From Seriola aureovittata (lineage: Eukaryota > Chordata > Actinopteri > Carangiformes > Carangidae), in NCBI RefSeq assembly GCF_021018895.1, contig NC_079371.1, forward strand, positions 6,964,501-7,028,500: a stretch of 64,000 nt of DNA, in the 5' to 3' direction. Shown here piece by piece: positions 39,665-51,639 of the stretch. Position 1 is the stretch's first letter. The number at the start of each line of letters is the position of its first letter. The position numbers and the translations under genes are program-made. The notes under the pieces were generated by a model. That model searched no databases. It was not told the DNA's origin and saw nothing but the letters and a program-made list of their open reading frames with translations.

Positions 39665-39711
39665 ATTGTGTGTGTGTGTGTGTGTGGGATTGTGTGTGTG
39701 TGATGGTGGTG
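39571..39711 (+). repeat. Compound (GT)n repeat with GGGA interruptions
   Basis: About 140 bases of GT repeat broken by GGGAGT and GGGATT units, two on the right spaced about 26 bases apart. It is the largest microsatellite in the window. Four open frames of 79-133 codons cross it on both strands and are artefacts of the repeat. Confidence 0.95.
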
Positions 39712-40836
39712 GGCGGTATTTATGGGGAAAATGGGGGCTACTCCCATTTACAATCCTGTCAAAGTTGAGGGTCAGTACTGCAGCCACAAACATGAACACA
39801 GACACAAACAACTCGCATGTTAGCCATTCTGCTTCTGGCAAGGCCCATCACCATTCTCCTAAGACTACCATTGTCGTAAATCATGCTTGTACCCTCCATC
39901 AGAACCTGCCCACACTACCTGTGTAGGGATTGGACATCATTAATGTCCCTGCCAAATCATGTTTACCTGAGCCCAGTGTTTGTCCTCAGTCATCCTGCCT
40001 GTTTTTCGCTCTTTGTTATTTATTGCACATTCTTGGCAGTTTTTTTCTTCGGAGAGAGAATGACCAGGGAATGATGGGTTGTGGATTTTGTGTGTTGGAC
40101 TGATAAGAGTGCAAACTATTTTAGAGTTTAAGTAAGGACAGTGTCAAACTCAAGCTGTGGAGCAGTGCATTGAAATTTGCATGCATTTGTTAAGTGGATC
40201 AGGACGGTCCCCCAACCTTTCCTTGGTACAAGCCTTATAAATACTCTCATTCTGCATCCACAAACAGTAAGTCAAGAAGTGACAGAGAAGGTTAGGGGGC
40301 TCCGCTTAAACTTATAGAATTACGTTTTCAGTGCGTAACCTTTGTTATATTTCTCACAGGTCTCCACAGGCTGTATAGGTAAGGCTAGTTACTTCCTCCT
40401 TTGACACCAGTATGCACAATGTTGTGACCTTGGGTCATGCAAGGGTTTGGGGCACCTGTCTTACACCCTTCAATAATAGGAGCATAGCAAAGGAAAAAAA
40501 AACGAATCGGTTGGGAATGGGTATATGTTTGTATGTGCATATGCTCCTATAAGGGGCTGATGTTGTGGAGTGCCTTAGAGGACACACAGAGAGGGCGGCT
40601 TTGTTGTCCTGAGTGCTGGCAGCAGCTTGCTCTATATACTGTAGATCCTGAAGATATAAAGTGACCTGCCACTATGGTGAGGTGGGCGCAGTAGGGGCAG
40701 CACTGCAACAAAGAACGGAATGTAAGGCCAGTCTATAACTACCAATAATTATCATGTTGCTTTTGTAGTTGCTAAAATAAAGACATCTGCTTATACAACC
40801 ATTTACAGTTACATATTGCAAGGGTTGAGTGTTCTG
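39712..40836. other. Intronic DNA without a recognised gene
   Basis: Unique sequence with an octamer word at 40175 and a TATAAAT word near 40236. No exon was recognised. Confidence 0.5.
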
Positions 40837-40843
40837 ATGTGTG

Positions 40844-40878
<35 letters not shown>

Positions 40879-40935
40879 GTGTTTGTGTTTGTGTTTGTGT
40901 GTTTGTGTATTTGTGTGTGTGTATGGCTGTGTGTT
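40837..40935 (+). repeat. Compound (GT)n / (TTTGTG)n repeat
   Basis: About 100 bases of GT repeat that shifts to TTTGTG units on the right. Confidence 0.93.
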
Positions 40936-43900
40936 TATAAACTATTCAGAAATATCTAAGTGATGTGAGGTAACAAACCTCTATATAATATATCTTGTTC
41001 TTATTACTCTCAGTCCATCTATAGCACTCTATTAGCTTCTGGTTCTGCTTCAGGTTCTGCTCATGATCTGTTGTCACATGGGTCTACACACATAATCTCT
41101 TGCAACGTTTTGAGTCAACAAAAGGAAATTGAAGTGTTGTTTATTGTAGGAACTATTATTGTTATTCAGCTGAATAACTGGGGAAAGCAAATCACAAAGA
41201 AGAATATCAGACTCACCTGAACCTTTTGCCCCCATAGTGTGTTGCCCTATGTATGATTTATCAAGGTTAGTCTCTTATGGAGAGGGTCAGCGAAGAAGGA
41301 CAAAGGAGCATAAAACAGGACATGCATTAGAAACAGTACTCTTGCTCATTTATTCATTGTTTCAGCATTATTTTCCTGTCTTCAAACCTTTTATATAGTC
41401 CTCCCTAAAACTTTCAGTCAGTATTTGCAGCTTTTGGCTTCATATCCAAGCTCCCAGAGCTGGAAACAAGAACACAGAGTACAGAGTTCATTAGGCCTTC
41501 ACATTGTAATCAATGCAGCAGAGACCACAGTGAAAACCTAAATTAAATCCTGTGTGACTTTACCTGCTTAACAGCTCACTTGTTTAACCCCCTCTGCCAT
41601 GACACTGAGAGCACATGAGATGGCTTGACATGCCTTTCAAGTTTTCTTCCCTCATTGTCACTTTCAGAAACTCTGGAAATTTGACTACTTTCTCACCTCA
41701 TTAACATATAAAATACCCCATGTCTTTGTGCGTTTGGGGAACTTTTGGGACAATATTGAGTCACCTGATGACCTTGAATTGATTGGTGAGTAGTTGGAGT
41801 GTGGTGCATTATCTTGAAAGCAGCGTTGGTGAGTCAGTACATGAGCTCATCTTTAGGTTGAGTTAGTGGAGGAAAAATAATGTGCAACTCTCTGTGATGA
41901 TCTTATTGTCAGAAAACCTGTCCATCAGACATCTTTCAGTCTGGTGCAGAGTTTACTTGTTTTCACATTGAAAGACATATTTTCTTTCATTTTATATTAT
42001 TATTATCTTACAGTAAATTGTACTCTTTTATTACACTGCTGCAAAAAGACACATAACTCTCTGCAGCTAGTGTGCACTCAATTTTACTCACTCTACTTTT
42101 TTCACTCTCTTCTACCTGACTTTCAGCGAACTGGCTGACATCTGCTCCTATCTTTATAGAGGTGTCATTGAAATTCAGTGCAGACATGAGTCCTGCAAAG
42201 CACAGGGAGAGCTGCTTAGAAGAATATTCTGCACCACACACAAACAGAACCCAAAAAAGGTACATGTACGAACACAGGCATACAAGTATGCACATACAAA
42301 TATGTGAGTAAAACCATATTGATATGTATGCACGTACACACTCGAACACACACAAATAGACACACACACACAAAATGATAAAAAGTTGTGATCCAAGATT
42401 GACAGCATTCCCTCTTGACAGACATTAGTAATGAAGTTAATTGAGTAAATTTCAGGTAAATTTTTTTCAACAATGTGTGACATCCACAGGTTCTGTACGT
42501 ATGCAGGGTGTGTGTGCAGATGTTGCATGTACTGGGATGTGAAAATTTGTTTTTTGCTACAGTTCTATGGGAATCAATAAGGCAAGGCCAAAGTTATTAC
42601 CCATGTGGTTATGGACAGTAAGGTTCCAGGGCATAAATTCTTCCCTTTTGTTAGCAGTAGATAATGTAGGAGCTCCATGACCATACCTGTTTCCATAACT
42701 ATGAGCTTTGTTTGTCTTAGGTTGTTGCACAGTTGTTGTGAATAGCTGCCCACTATCCCCCAGTTTTGCCCCGTTAACCCTCCATTTCAATAATCAACAC
42801 AAAATTATCTTTTAGGGATGGTATCTCAATTTAACATTAAGATTAGAAAAAGGTGTGAGTGGCAGGTTTTTGCAGATATGATTTATCTATTTCAATAAGT
42901 GTTCTCTGTTCTACTCATTGTATGTTGCTCAAATATAAATCTTTCTAAATTGGGGGCTTGGATCTGCCCATATTTTATTAATGTATTTATTTACCATGCT
43001 TATTGTTGCTCCACACCATCCCTCTCTCTCCTGTCCCTATGTCTCAGATTTTTTATATTTGATGATCGGTTAACCTCACGTTGTAACATAACAGGTTGGA
43101 TTCTATTGTTTTATTTTCTCTCATTGGCAACAATATTCATTCTTTGCTTCTGGCTGGTTTCCTTTCCTTGTAGTGATTTTCCTTTTTGACACACAAGCAT
43201 TTAAATTCCTTCTTCCAGTCTCCTAAGTTTAAAAACTTTACAGTGGTTCAATTGCTTGCTCGGCTCCATTTGTGTAGACTTTTAGTGAATGTTTAGTTTC
43301 AGTTTCACTTAGCCAACAACAGTGGTTTTGATTTTAACCTTGATCTACTGGTTGACTCCTTTACCTCTACGGTCATGTGATGATGAGGAATCCAGCTCTC
43401 CTTGACTGAATTTTCTACCATTGTGGACGTCTTTCAGCCCATTATTTGAAACACTGATGAGTGGGATTAAAGCCAAGTGAGTTTGCTGACGGTGCCTTGC
43501 CCTTGTCCACATCTGGGGCACAGAGGACAGACATGTCTGGTGTGTTTTTTCCCCCCCAAAGCTTGAACTGTCGTGCGTGGGTCAGGCTAAAGTTACAAGT
43601 GGGAAAGGGAGGAGGTGAGGTAAACACACCCTTGTTGTTAGTTTGGTAAAGGTCAAGGTGGAAGCATCATAAACAGGTTAACCTTGAAATGACTTCTACT
43701 TTGACTTTGGCAGGATTTAGTTGGTGAAAGGTTGCAACAAAGGATACTCCAGGATACAGAAAAATATTTTTCATCATTATAGTTACCACAGCACTTGCCA
43801 AACAATTGTCATATAATACAATGCTGTTAGCAATGTCTTTGTTGAACAATTTTAATACCAATCGCATTGGATGTTTTTTCATTTGGAGATTGGCTCTTGC

Positions 43901-45039
43901 ATCATGAAAAAAATCATAAAGCATAAACATTTTTATTATTTGTGATGCAGCCTCTGACAAAAATAAAATGTCTTTTATACAGCAGTCCACATGTAGTTAT
44001 TTCTGATATGGCTGAAGGAATGCATTTTAATTTGCTGTTCATTATTACCAATGAATGTGTTGATGTCTGAAGTCATGTAAGGCATTTTGTGTAAGTACGG
44101 AACAATCCTTTATTCATAGGTGCATGACAAGTGAATTCCAGACAAAAAAGGGGGCTTGTTCCCTCCCGTTTTGTTTGAAAGTCTAAAACCCATTTATAAG
44201 AACATGGCCTTTCTTTCATAAAAACACATTCCTGTATAAATTCTAGTTCTGAATAAATAAATCTCATATCTATTCAACCCCATGGTTGAGCTGTCCCATA
44301 TTTCTTTATATCTGACCTTTCATTTTATTTATGCATATGCACACACCCACCACAAACAAATAGAGAAGCACCATACCCCTGCTTGTAATTGAATTACCAT
44401 TACAAGCTCTTGTGGGCATTTTTGTTTTTAAATAGAAAAGGGAATGGAATTGTTTAATATCCTTAGGTTTTGTGGTTGCTGTTGTCACTGGATGCTCTGC
44501 CTCTAGACCGTGGGGATCAACACACACACATAAATACACATGACTCCTTGTCCACTGCCCAATGTTTCTTACAAAGTGAACCCTGCAGTACTGTTTTCAA
44601 GCTGTTTCCAGCCTAATACCTACTTGTTTCTTTTTGCTTTTTCTCCTCAGTCTGCCGCTCTGTTGTGGTGAGCTTGTCTTGTCTGGACACAAAATGTAAT
44701 GCCACTGCCCTGATTTTTGAGAGAATGTTTTAGGCCTAATTGTGTCTGTGTTATCAGCACGTTGTAGTTACCCAGACATGAGAGAATAAAGCTGTCTGTA
44801 GGTTTTGTTTTCTGACCACAACAGGCAGAAGATACAGAGAGAAAATGAATATAGCACGAAGAAAAAGCCCCCAGTGCGTACAGATATACACACAGTTCTT
44901 CGTGGCTGTCACCCAGGGTTCAAAAACACCTCACTATGAGTGAGTTAAAGACAGTGACTGACAGACAGCAAAAAGAATCAGAATAAAGGAAGAAGTAAAG
45001 AGACTGAATTGGAGATGGGGGAGGAGAAAAAGGGGTGAA
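40936..45039. other. Intronic DNA without a recognised gene
   Basis: AT-rich unique sequence with a CA-rich patch at 42235-42375. Open frames of up to 121 codons on the - strand at 42008-42373 follow that CA-rich composition. Nothing coding was recognised. Confidence 0.5.
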
Positions 45040-45240
45040 ATGCTTGGCCACATGGTCTGTTGGGAAATCCCCCACTGAGCTGGGAGCCCTGCGCCCTGGT
45101 GGTTAGATGAAATGTCTTATCTGCCGGCAGCAGGACTCTGTCCTTTAAGTAGGGCTAGGGAAAACTCATTGTCCAGCCAACCAGCATCTCAACTGATCCG
45201 TGTTGCCGTTGACCTTTACCACTCCCGCCACAGACTCATG
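45040..45240. promoter_or_regulatory. Candidate conserved non-coding block
   Basis: GC-richer, repeat-free sequence (GTCTTATCTGCCGGCAGCAG near 45113, TCCTTTAAGTAGGGCTAGGG near 45140) between AT-rich flanks. Function is inferred only. Confidence 0.25.
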
Positions 45241-46544
45241 CCAAACTTTAGATTGTGTTGAATGTAAGATTGCTCATTTATATAACATCTCTCACATGTT
45301 TGTGTGTTTTTGCATGCAGAGCTTATTTCCTTGTGCAGTTGTGTTGACGTGCGTTGTTCATAGACCATATTGTATTATAAGAGAAAGGGTGAGATGTGAT
45401 ATTTGTCTACCTGTCTGTAGACTGTCTTTTATTCATTCTTGTGGTATCTTTGGTCTCAACTAATCTACCAACCCCTAATGAGCAGGAAATTAAGTTAAAT
45501 TGTGGCAACTATACAGAATGATATGCACTAATTGCTCAGATTGTATCTGTATTATTTTTACAAAGAGCAGTAGGGTGCTCTGGTAATTTTCATTAATTAC
45601 ACACAAAGGAGTAATTAGATTTTTCATTATTCCATAACTTTTTGTCTATGACTTTTTTGGAGTGTGTGGTGGAGGCTATGGAGGTAAGTCTGAATGGGCC
45701 CTGTTTTACACTGGATGCAAGGCACAATGCAAATGTCTTTGCTAGTTTAAGAACAACTTGTGCCATGTGCTTTAGACCATGCATTTTGGACTGTTAAAAT
45801 AGATCCCAATATGTTTTGATTCGTTACATCAAGGACAGTGTTGTAGACATATGATTGGTGAATGTTGACTTGGCTTTTCCCCCCAACATCTGCCCTGCAA
45901 GCCCTTTTCTGTCAAATATATCACAATCACACCATCAAGTGTTCAGAATGTGTTCTTGCATGTCACTCTCCCCCATATACAGTTATTTTTGTCCAGCTTG
46001 CAAGATGTTGCTGTGAACTCTTAGATGATGTCAGTCAACATAAAAGGCATCTGTGCAACACTCTAAGTCAGAACTGTAAAATAAGTGTTTGGACATCATG
46101 ACTCTTTGACACTTTGACAACATTGTCAAGTTCAAACAATAAACAAACAAGTTAGACAGAGTGGAAGGGATCAGTCTTGGTTGCTACATTTTTGCCTCTC
46201 CTTAAAATAATGCCTAAGAATCAACTGAAAGTAACATCTGTTTAAATACCATGCAGCGCTGTTGTCATTCAAATGAATAAAGAGGCGTCATGATTTTGTT
46301 ATAAGAGGAATTGCGCACATTCAGGCACAAAGCTTTGGATGACTTTCATGCTTGCCATCTAAAGAAGTCATTGTAGCATGCAAAGTCATGTGATGAATTA
46401 CAGAGACGAGTAAAGATATTTTCTGTTTCTGTTCTTGCATCACTTGCTAATTGTTACTCTTTGTCACACAACACTGTAAGAGGTAAGAGAGCTGGGAAAA
46501 CATTGTTTAGAAGGTTGTATATATGTGCATGTATCCAAGAGAGT
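45241..46544. other. Intronic DNA without a recognised gene
   Basis: AT-rich unique sequence with an octamer word at 45727. Nothing else was recognised. Confidence 0.5.
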
Positions 46545-46995
46545 GAGGTAGCAAGGCTGAATGCAGCCAGCTCTCTCCCAGCTCCAGCTTCCAGGCCAGA
46601 CACATTGCCGCCATGTGGTTTTCCAGTAAGCTGACAATGAAGCTGAATAATGTATCTATCAGTCTGCTTGAGTGTGCCGAGCACTGGGCACTGAGGAAGC
46701 TGCCAGCTTGTTATGGGCTCATTACAGGTGAAGATGACATGTGGTGGTGCAGCCGCCTTGGCATTGTCTCCCTGCCCTGCCCTCGATAGAAGGCACAACA
46801 CTCTGTCACTCCCGATGGCATAGAGAAAGGGAGACAGAGGTGATGGAGGAGGAGGGAATGAGCCTCAATGCTCCCCTAACCTCCCAAAATGAAATTGACA
46901 GGCTCGCTGAAGTAATTGCTCCCAGCACTATTTTCTTTGGCAGGAAATACTGTTATCGACAAATAGGGGATTCAATAAGCGGCAGGAGATGAGGC
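46545..46995. promoter_or_regulatory. Candidate conserved non-coding block
   Basis: About 450 bases of complex sequence, broken only by a short purine-rich stretch near 46825-46860. The right part (GACAGGCTCGCTGAAGTAAT near 46898, TACTGTTATCGACAAATAGG near 46949) is the most element-like. It was checked as a possible exon, but neither strand gave a splice-flanked frame resembling a formin or another known family. Confidence 0.35.
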
Positions 46996-48846
46996 TCTAG
47001 GCTGTGGTCAAAAGGCTGTGTCCGTCCTCTACTGTTGAGGTTGCAGTGTCTCATGACGCTCCATCTTTCTGCCCTGCCCTTTCTCCCCCTTTCCCTCTCT
47101 CTTTTTGTATCTATACCCTACATTTTCTATCTCCTTCATATTCCCTCTGCCTTTTTACGTCACTACTTCATCGTATACTACCCACACAACATCTCTGCGA
47201 TACCGCCATCCCCTGCACCCTTTCTCTAGGGTCTCTTTTTGACCATTTTTGTCTGTTGACCATTCCCGTGACCCTGAAGAGAAAAATGCTATTACCCAAT
47301 AGCCAGCAGGTAATGCGTGCCCCCCTCCCCCGGCTTGTTTCTCTGCTGCCAGTGTGGTGGGGTAATGTTGATATTATCCCAAAGGATTCCATTGATTTGG
47401 GCTAGGGTCATGAAAAAGCAGTTTATGGTCAGTGTCTTTGGTTTCCAGAGGTCAGAGCATGCGGTGAAACCAGAGCTCTAGCTTTTCTGGACATAGTGGT
47501 ATGCCTGCTGGGAACAACTGAGAGGTAGGAAGATAAATAAAAAGAGGGTGATGTGTTTCCCTCTCACTTCCTGATGTATTACTGAGGAATGTTCTGAAAA
47601 TGTAGTCGCCTAATCAGCCATATCCAAAAAGGGAACCACAATGATGTGAGCAGCATTCTTAGTGTTGTGAGCGCCTTTTCTCAGACAATATACATTATTC
47701 TCTTGTTCTGTTTGGGTCAACATTTATGTTATATAGTTCTGGATTACTTTGCCAAAAGTGCATATATTTACTGTTGAGTGTAAAAGTTTTGTCAGTGGTG
47801 TTTTGAACTTGAGTTCTTACTCATGCTAAAAAGGTGTTCTTGACAAAGCCGCTGAGTGCATTTTATTAAGCTCTAACATCACTGAAGTCAAGTCTCGACC
47901 AAATGGCAGACGAGTGGTCTAAAGACTTGCACGAAACTCACCACTGTGGCTTAAATATATCTCATCTGCCATTATCGTTCAAGCCTTATTCAGCACAGTG
48001 CTGACATATTGCTTCTCCACCGTCTACCTAACCCGCGTGCTTTAGCATTTGTTTTTCATCTAAACTGATCCACTGCAGACAGGAGTGTGTTTTGAAAACC
48101 CGAGCCTTCTCTACAGCAAAAAGTTTGTTGAAGAGTTGTTGATTTGACTGCTGTAATGGTGGAACAACAAAATTGATATTTTCAGGAGACAAGCAGCATA
48201 TTACACTGCAATACATAGCCTGAGAATGTAAATGCCAATTGTTGTTCATCTTTTTCCTCTCACCTTTTGGAAGACAAGGAACATTCACATGGACTGTATG
48301 TTCTTCCTGAATTCCTGACATGATTGGATCAGATACTCGTGATGCACTGTTCCAATCAGCATGGTTAAATGATTCTGGTCCCAGGCCTTTTGTAGGTCCC
48401 TGTCCAGTGAGTATCAACCCTATTGGATAATGAAAACTGTGGCTTCAGCCTTCTTCTCAATAGGGAAGGATCCCCTTGGAGGATCTGTAGGCCCATTCTA
48501 CTAAAAGCATTTTAAATTAATGAGCATTTTTATGCAGTGTGCCAGAGGAGGACATCTGTGTAGCTGATCAATGGTCCAGATACATTTAAAGGTTAGGCTT
48601 CAAGTACATCTAAAATTTTTATACAACAATACATGTTAGTCCTCCAATCACCTTTTCTTTTGAAGAAAAGTTCAAGCAATCTTTTTTTCTTGTTGTGAGA
48701 ATATTATGAACCTAGAACACAACTAAGTGGGTGATTATGTTGCATAACAATATTTATGTAGTTCAAAATCAGAGGCCTGGTTGCAAATATTCTGTGTCCC
48801 AGTGCCGGTCTGCAGCCTGGTGGTTGGGTAATGCTTTCCTAGACAC
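46996..48846. other. Intronic DNA without a recognised gene
   Basis: Pyrimidine-rich from 47060 to 47160, then unique sequence. The 133-codon (+, 47004-47405) and 129-codon (-, 48028-48417) frames have no recognisable domain and are not called. Confidence 0.5.
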
Positions 48847-49449
48847 AGTGGCCCTCATTTATCAAACGAACGTACGGCAGAAAACCGTGCGTACGACCAT
48901 TTCCACGCAAGCTTCGGCATTTATCAATTTGGACGTGAGCGGACGCTACGATCAGATCTCACGTCAGGTCTGAGCTCGTGTACGCAAATCTGGATTTGCG
49001 GTGCAGCAGCAAAATCTGGCTGAGTCTGAAAATAATTATTAAACAAACCGCAGCATAAACAGTCACATATTTAGAACAGATCAAAACGGATTCTTAAAAC
49101 GAATAAAACAAGATTAAAAAAATTTGAATTTTAAAAAAGCCCACGTTTTTTACTGATACCACTTTTTTGTACAATAAAACAATATGATAGGCTAAATAGC
49201 CTAACATGACATCTAATTATTGCACGTTAAAATTTGAAATAATAATAAATACAAGCAGAAATGTGTGTTTGCAAATTAACTCATGGCAAAATTGTGTAAT
49301 TGTTTTTTTGTTTTTTCCGATGGGTATGACACAACTGGAACAACAATTAAAAGCACTTAGTGAGATAATCATTGTTGCACTGTGGTTGGCCAGATGTTTA
49401 CTCACTCCCTTATTTAAACAGATGATTTGACAGTTATCAAATCATAACG

Positions 49450-49775
49450 ATGGCAGATTTACTCGTTTTGGAGGAACAATACGCGCGTCAGACGTGAGCG
49501 CGTTTTCAGAGACCGCAGGGATCTCCAGATTGCTGGGTTTCCAAATTTGGTTGGAGCAATTGATTGCACTCGTGCGTCTGAAGGCACCATCCATGAATGA
49601 TTACGCATTCATCAATCGCAAAAACTACCACTCTATAAATGTACAGGTGATTTGTGATGCCAAGCTATCACTTTTAAACGTGGTGGCCAGGTGGCCGGGA
49701 CACACACACGATTCTTTTATTTTTCAAAACAGCTGTGTTGGCGCGCGGCTGCAGGAGGGGGCACTGCAGAGCCAG
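49450..49775 (+). pseudogene. Harbinger transposase (HARBI1-like, DDE) remnant
   Basis: The likely start is ATG at 49450 (MADLLVLEEQYARQ), a frame shift follows near 49490, then a stretch readable as RERVFRDRRDL joins directly to AGFPNLVGAIDCTR. This suggests an internal deletion of the N-terminal region between them. A second shift near 49578 leads into LKAPSMNDYAFINRKNYHS and then VVARWPGHTHDSFIFQNS, close to the HARBI1-type core. The first catalytic Asp (in IDCT) is kept. The GDSGY-type block with the second Asp, and the C-terminal block with the Glu, are missing because the sequence runs into the opposite-strand Myb-like fragment. It is therefore inactive. The right boundary, about 49765-49790, is approximate. 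Confidence 0.8.
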
Positions 49776-49940
49776 ACTCATCTCCGTTACCCTCTTCCAC
49801 ACAGCGGTTTTATGAGCTCCTTTGATCCCACTCTTCAGACTGCCAAAAAGCACATCCTTATTTTGCGCCACCTCGGATGTCAGGATGTCGATCTCCATCT
49901 CTGAAAAGTTTTGTATTTTGCCAGTAACTCTTCTCTCCAT
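49776..49940 (-). pseudogene. Harbinger Myb/SANT-like accessory protein, N-terminal fragment
   Basis: Read on the - strand from ATG at 49940: MERRVTGKIQNFSEMEIDIL, then LTSEVAQNKDVLFGSLKSG and KTAVWKRVTE. The pattern (NFS..E...L..EV..NK.VLFG....G......K...W..V) is that of the Myb/SANT-like domain found in the second gene of vertebrate Harbinger elements, whose product assists nuclear import of the transposase and binding to element ends. About 50 residues remain. The frame then runs on into antisense transposase sequence, so the C-terminal part is lost. The start codon fits the family N-terminus. Confidence 0.72.
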
Positions 49941-51523
49941 GTTTGACCTTAGTGGGCGAGGCCTCCGAACCAGGAATATTTAAGGGCGTAACATGTTAAT
50001 GACGATTGAATTCAGCCGCCGCATTTATCAATACCCGATCATTCGTACGCTGGGATTGCTCAGATACGAATGTTTCATGAATCACACGTGGATCCTATCG
50101 TACGACCAATTCTGCGCTCAGATCTGCGCCTGTTTTCACGCAAGATTGATAAATGAGGGCCAGTATGTCTCATATGTGTTTATTGCATGCTACATTGTTG
50201 GCATATTGTTATACATATTATTTTACAGGATTAATCTTATGTAGTGGTTGACCGTAGTATCCTATATTTGTTCCTGCTTGTGGGAATAGATTTTTACTAT
50301 TTCAGCCTTCCGGGTCTGTGTTCATGACGAATAACCCTTTTCTAATGACATTGGCAAGTCTCTCTCATAAATTGAAATACAATTATTGTGTGGCTCTGTG
50401 AGATGAGCACCATTTACTTACTTGGTTACCATAATTTTCCCCTGACCAGATGTTAAAAAGGCACCCTGAAATAGACCCAGCTAACTGCTGAAGTAAATAT
50501 GAATTTCATCATGGGAATTGCTTAGTTATCATATGATGACATTAATTCATAATGTTGACATCTTCATGAGTAACCCTTGTAGAGCACATACCCTATCTGA
50601 TAGTCCTTTTAGTGAGACAGTGGAAAATTATTGGGCTGTGATTGAAAATGGTAATCACTTGAACACTGTAAATACCAAAGTTAATAAAGAAGAAAGATTG
50701 TGGCTTCACAACTCTAAAGACTGTATAAAGACAGAAAGTGTGTGTTCTGGCAGATGCGAGGAAACACACACATACACACAGTTACAGGTCATTGACTTCA
50801 TGATAAAAAATCCTCAGTATTCAAAAGTGAGTCATCACAAATGACACAAACTTCTCTTTGGAAACTGATTTCAAGAGTCTGTTTAAAAACAGTAAGCACT
50901 GCTGCTGTCAGGGATTAAAGGCACATTGATTTTTTTTTAAAAGTACTTAAGCAGAAAAATATAATTGTCATTGTTAAACCTACTATAAAGTCAGTTTTAC
51001 ATTACTCTCCAAGTTGAACCTTGAAGTGAATCTTTTGCAGAGTCAGAGTCTCTATATTTCATCGTTTTTGTGTCTGGGAAAGCTATCTTTCTCCTTTTCT
51101 ACATCTAATTGAAGTTTTTCATAGTGAATATCTGCTTTTATCAATTTCATTATTGCTTATTTTTGAGTGTAGCTGTTCATACTCAAAAGCATAAAAGTAG
51201 TGTTAGGCAGAAATGAAAAAAAAGGATCCTGTGGTAGGTAATAGTTGAAAAATCTAGATAGTAATGAGAGGGATTCTCACCTCTCCCTATGGCCTAATAA
51301 CTACCTTGAGTCAGATAAAAGCTAAGCCAGTCACTCCCCCACATTCAGCCAACAGTGCTTGAGAAAAAAGATGAATGGCATAAGTGTTTGTATAGATCAA
51401 GCAGAGAAAGACAGAGAAATGACAGAAGCACAGAAAATGGATTTACTACAAAATCAATCTATAGTGCGGAAAAGCAGACAATTATGTGAAAGTACACTCT
51501 CAGTTTTAACTTTAAGATTTTAC

Positions 51524-51538
51524 TTTTTTTTTTTTTTT
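51524..51538 (+). repeat. Poly-T tract (15 T)
   Basis: An uninterrupted run of 15 T. Confidence 0.85.
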
Positions 51539-51626
51539 AAAGAAGTTAGTAGACAATGTATGATCTTTAAACCCATGGTAGAGAAAAATGGTTTATCTTT
51601 GTTTATCCTAACGCCCTCCTTTCAAC

Positions 51627-51639
51627 AAAAAAAAAAAAA
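51627..51639 (+). repeat. Poly-A tract (13 A)
   Basis: An uninterrupted run of 13 A. No retroposon body was recognised before it. Confidence 0.85.

Larger units (their letters stand above)
48850..50161 (+). mobile_element. PIF/Harbinger DNA transposon, internally deleted copy (1,312 bp)
   Basis: The ends are perfect 16-bp inverted repeats: GGCCCTCATTTATCAA at 48850-48865 and its complement at 50146-50161. They are flanked by an exact 3-bp direct repeat, AGT (48847-48849 and 50162-50164), the target length of PIF/Harbinger elements. Both subterminal regions carry several CGTACG-type words and are CpG-rich against an AT-rich intron. Inside are a broken transposase on + (from 49450) and a fragment of the second Harbinger gene, a Myb/SANT-like DNA-binding protein, on - (from 49940). 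The two face each other, as in known vertebrate Harbinger elements. Both genes have lost large parts, so this copy cannot move by itself. Its intact ends could still be recognised by a transposase supplied elsewhere. Confidence 0.9.

Noticed and set aside
39440..39926. Four open frames through the (GT)n array
   Set aside because: The protein is mostly Cys/Val or His/Thr repeat produced by the microsatellite.
48028..48417. 129-codon frame on the - strand
   Set aside because: No recognisable domain and no splice or promoter context.
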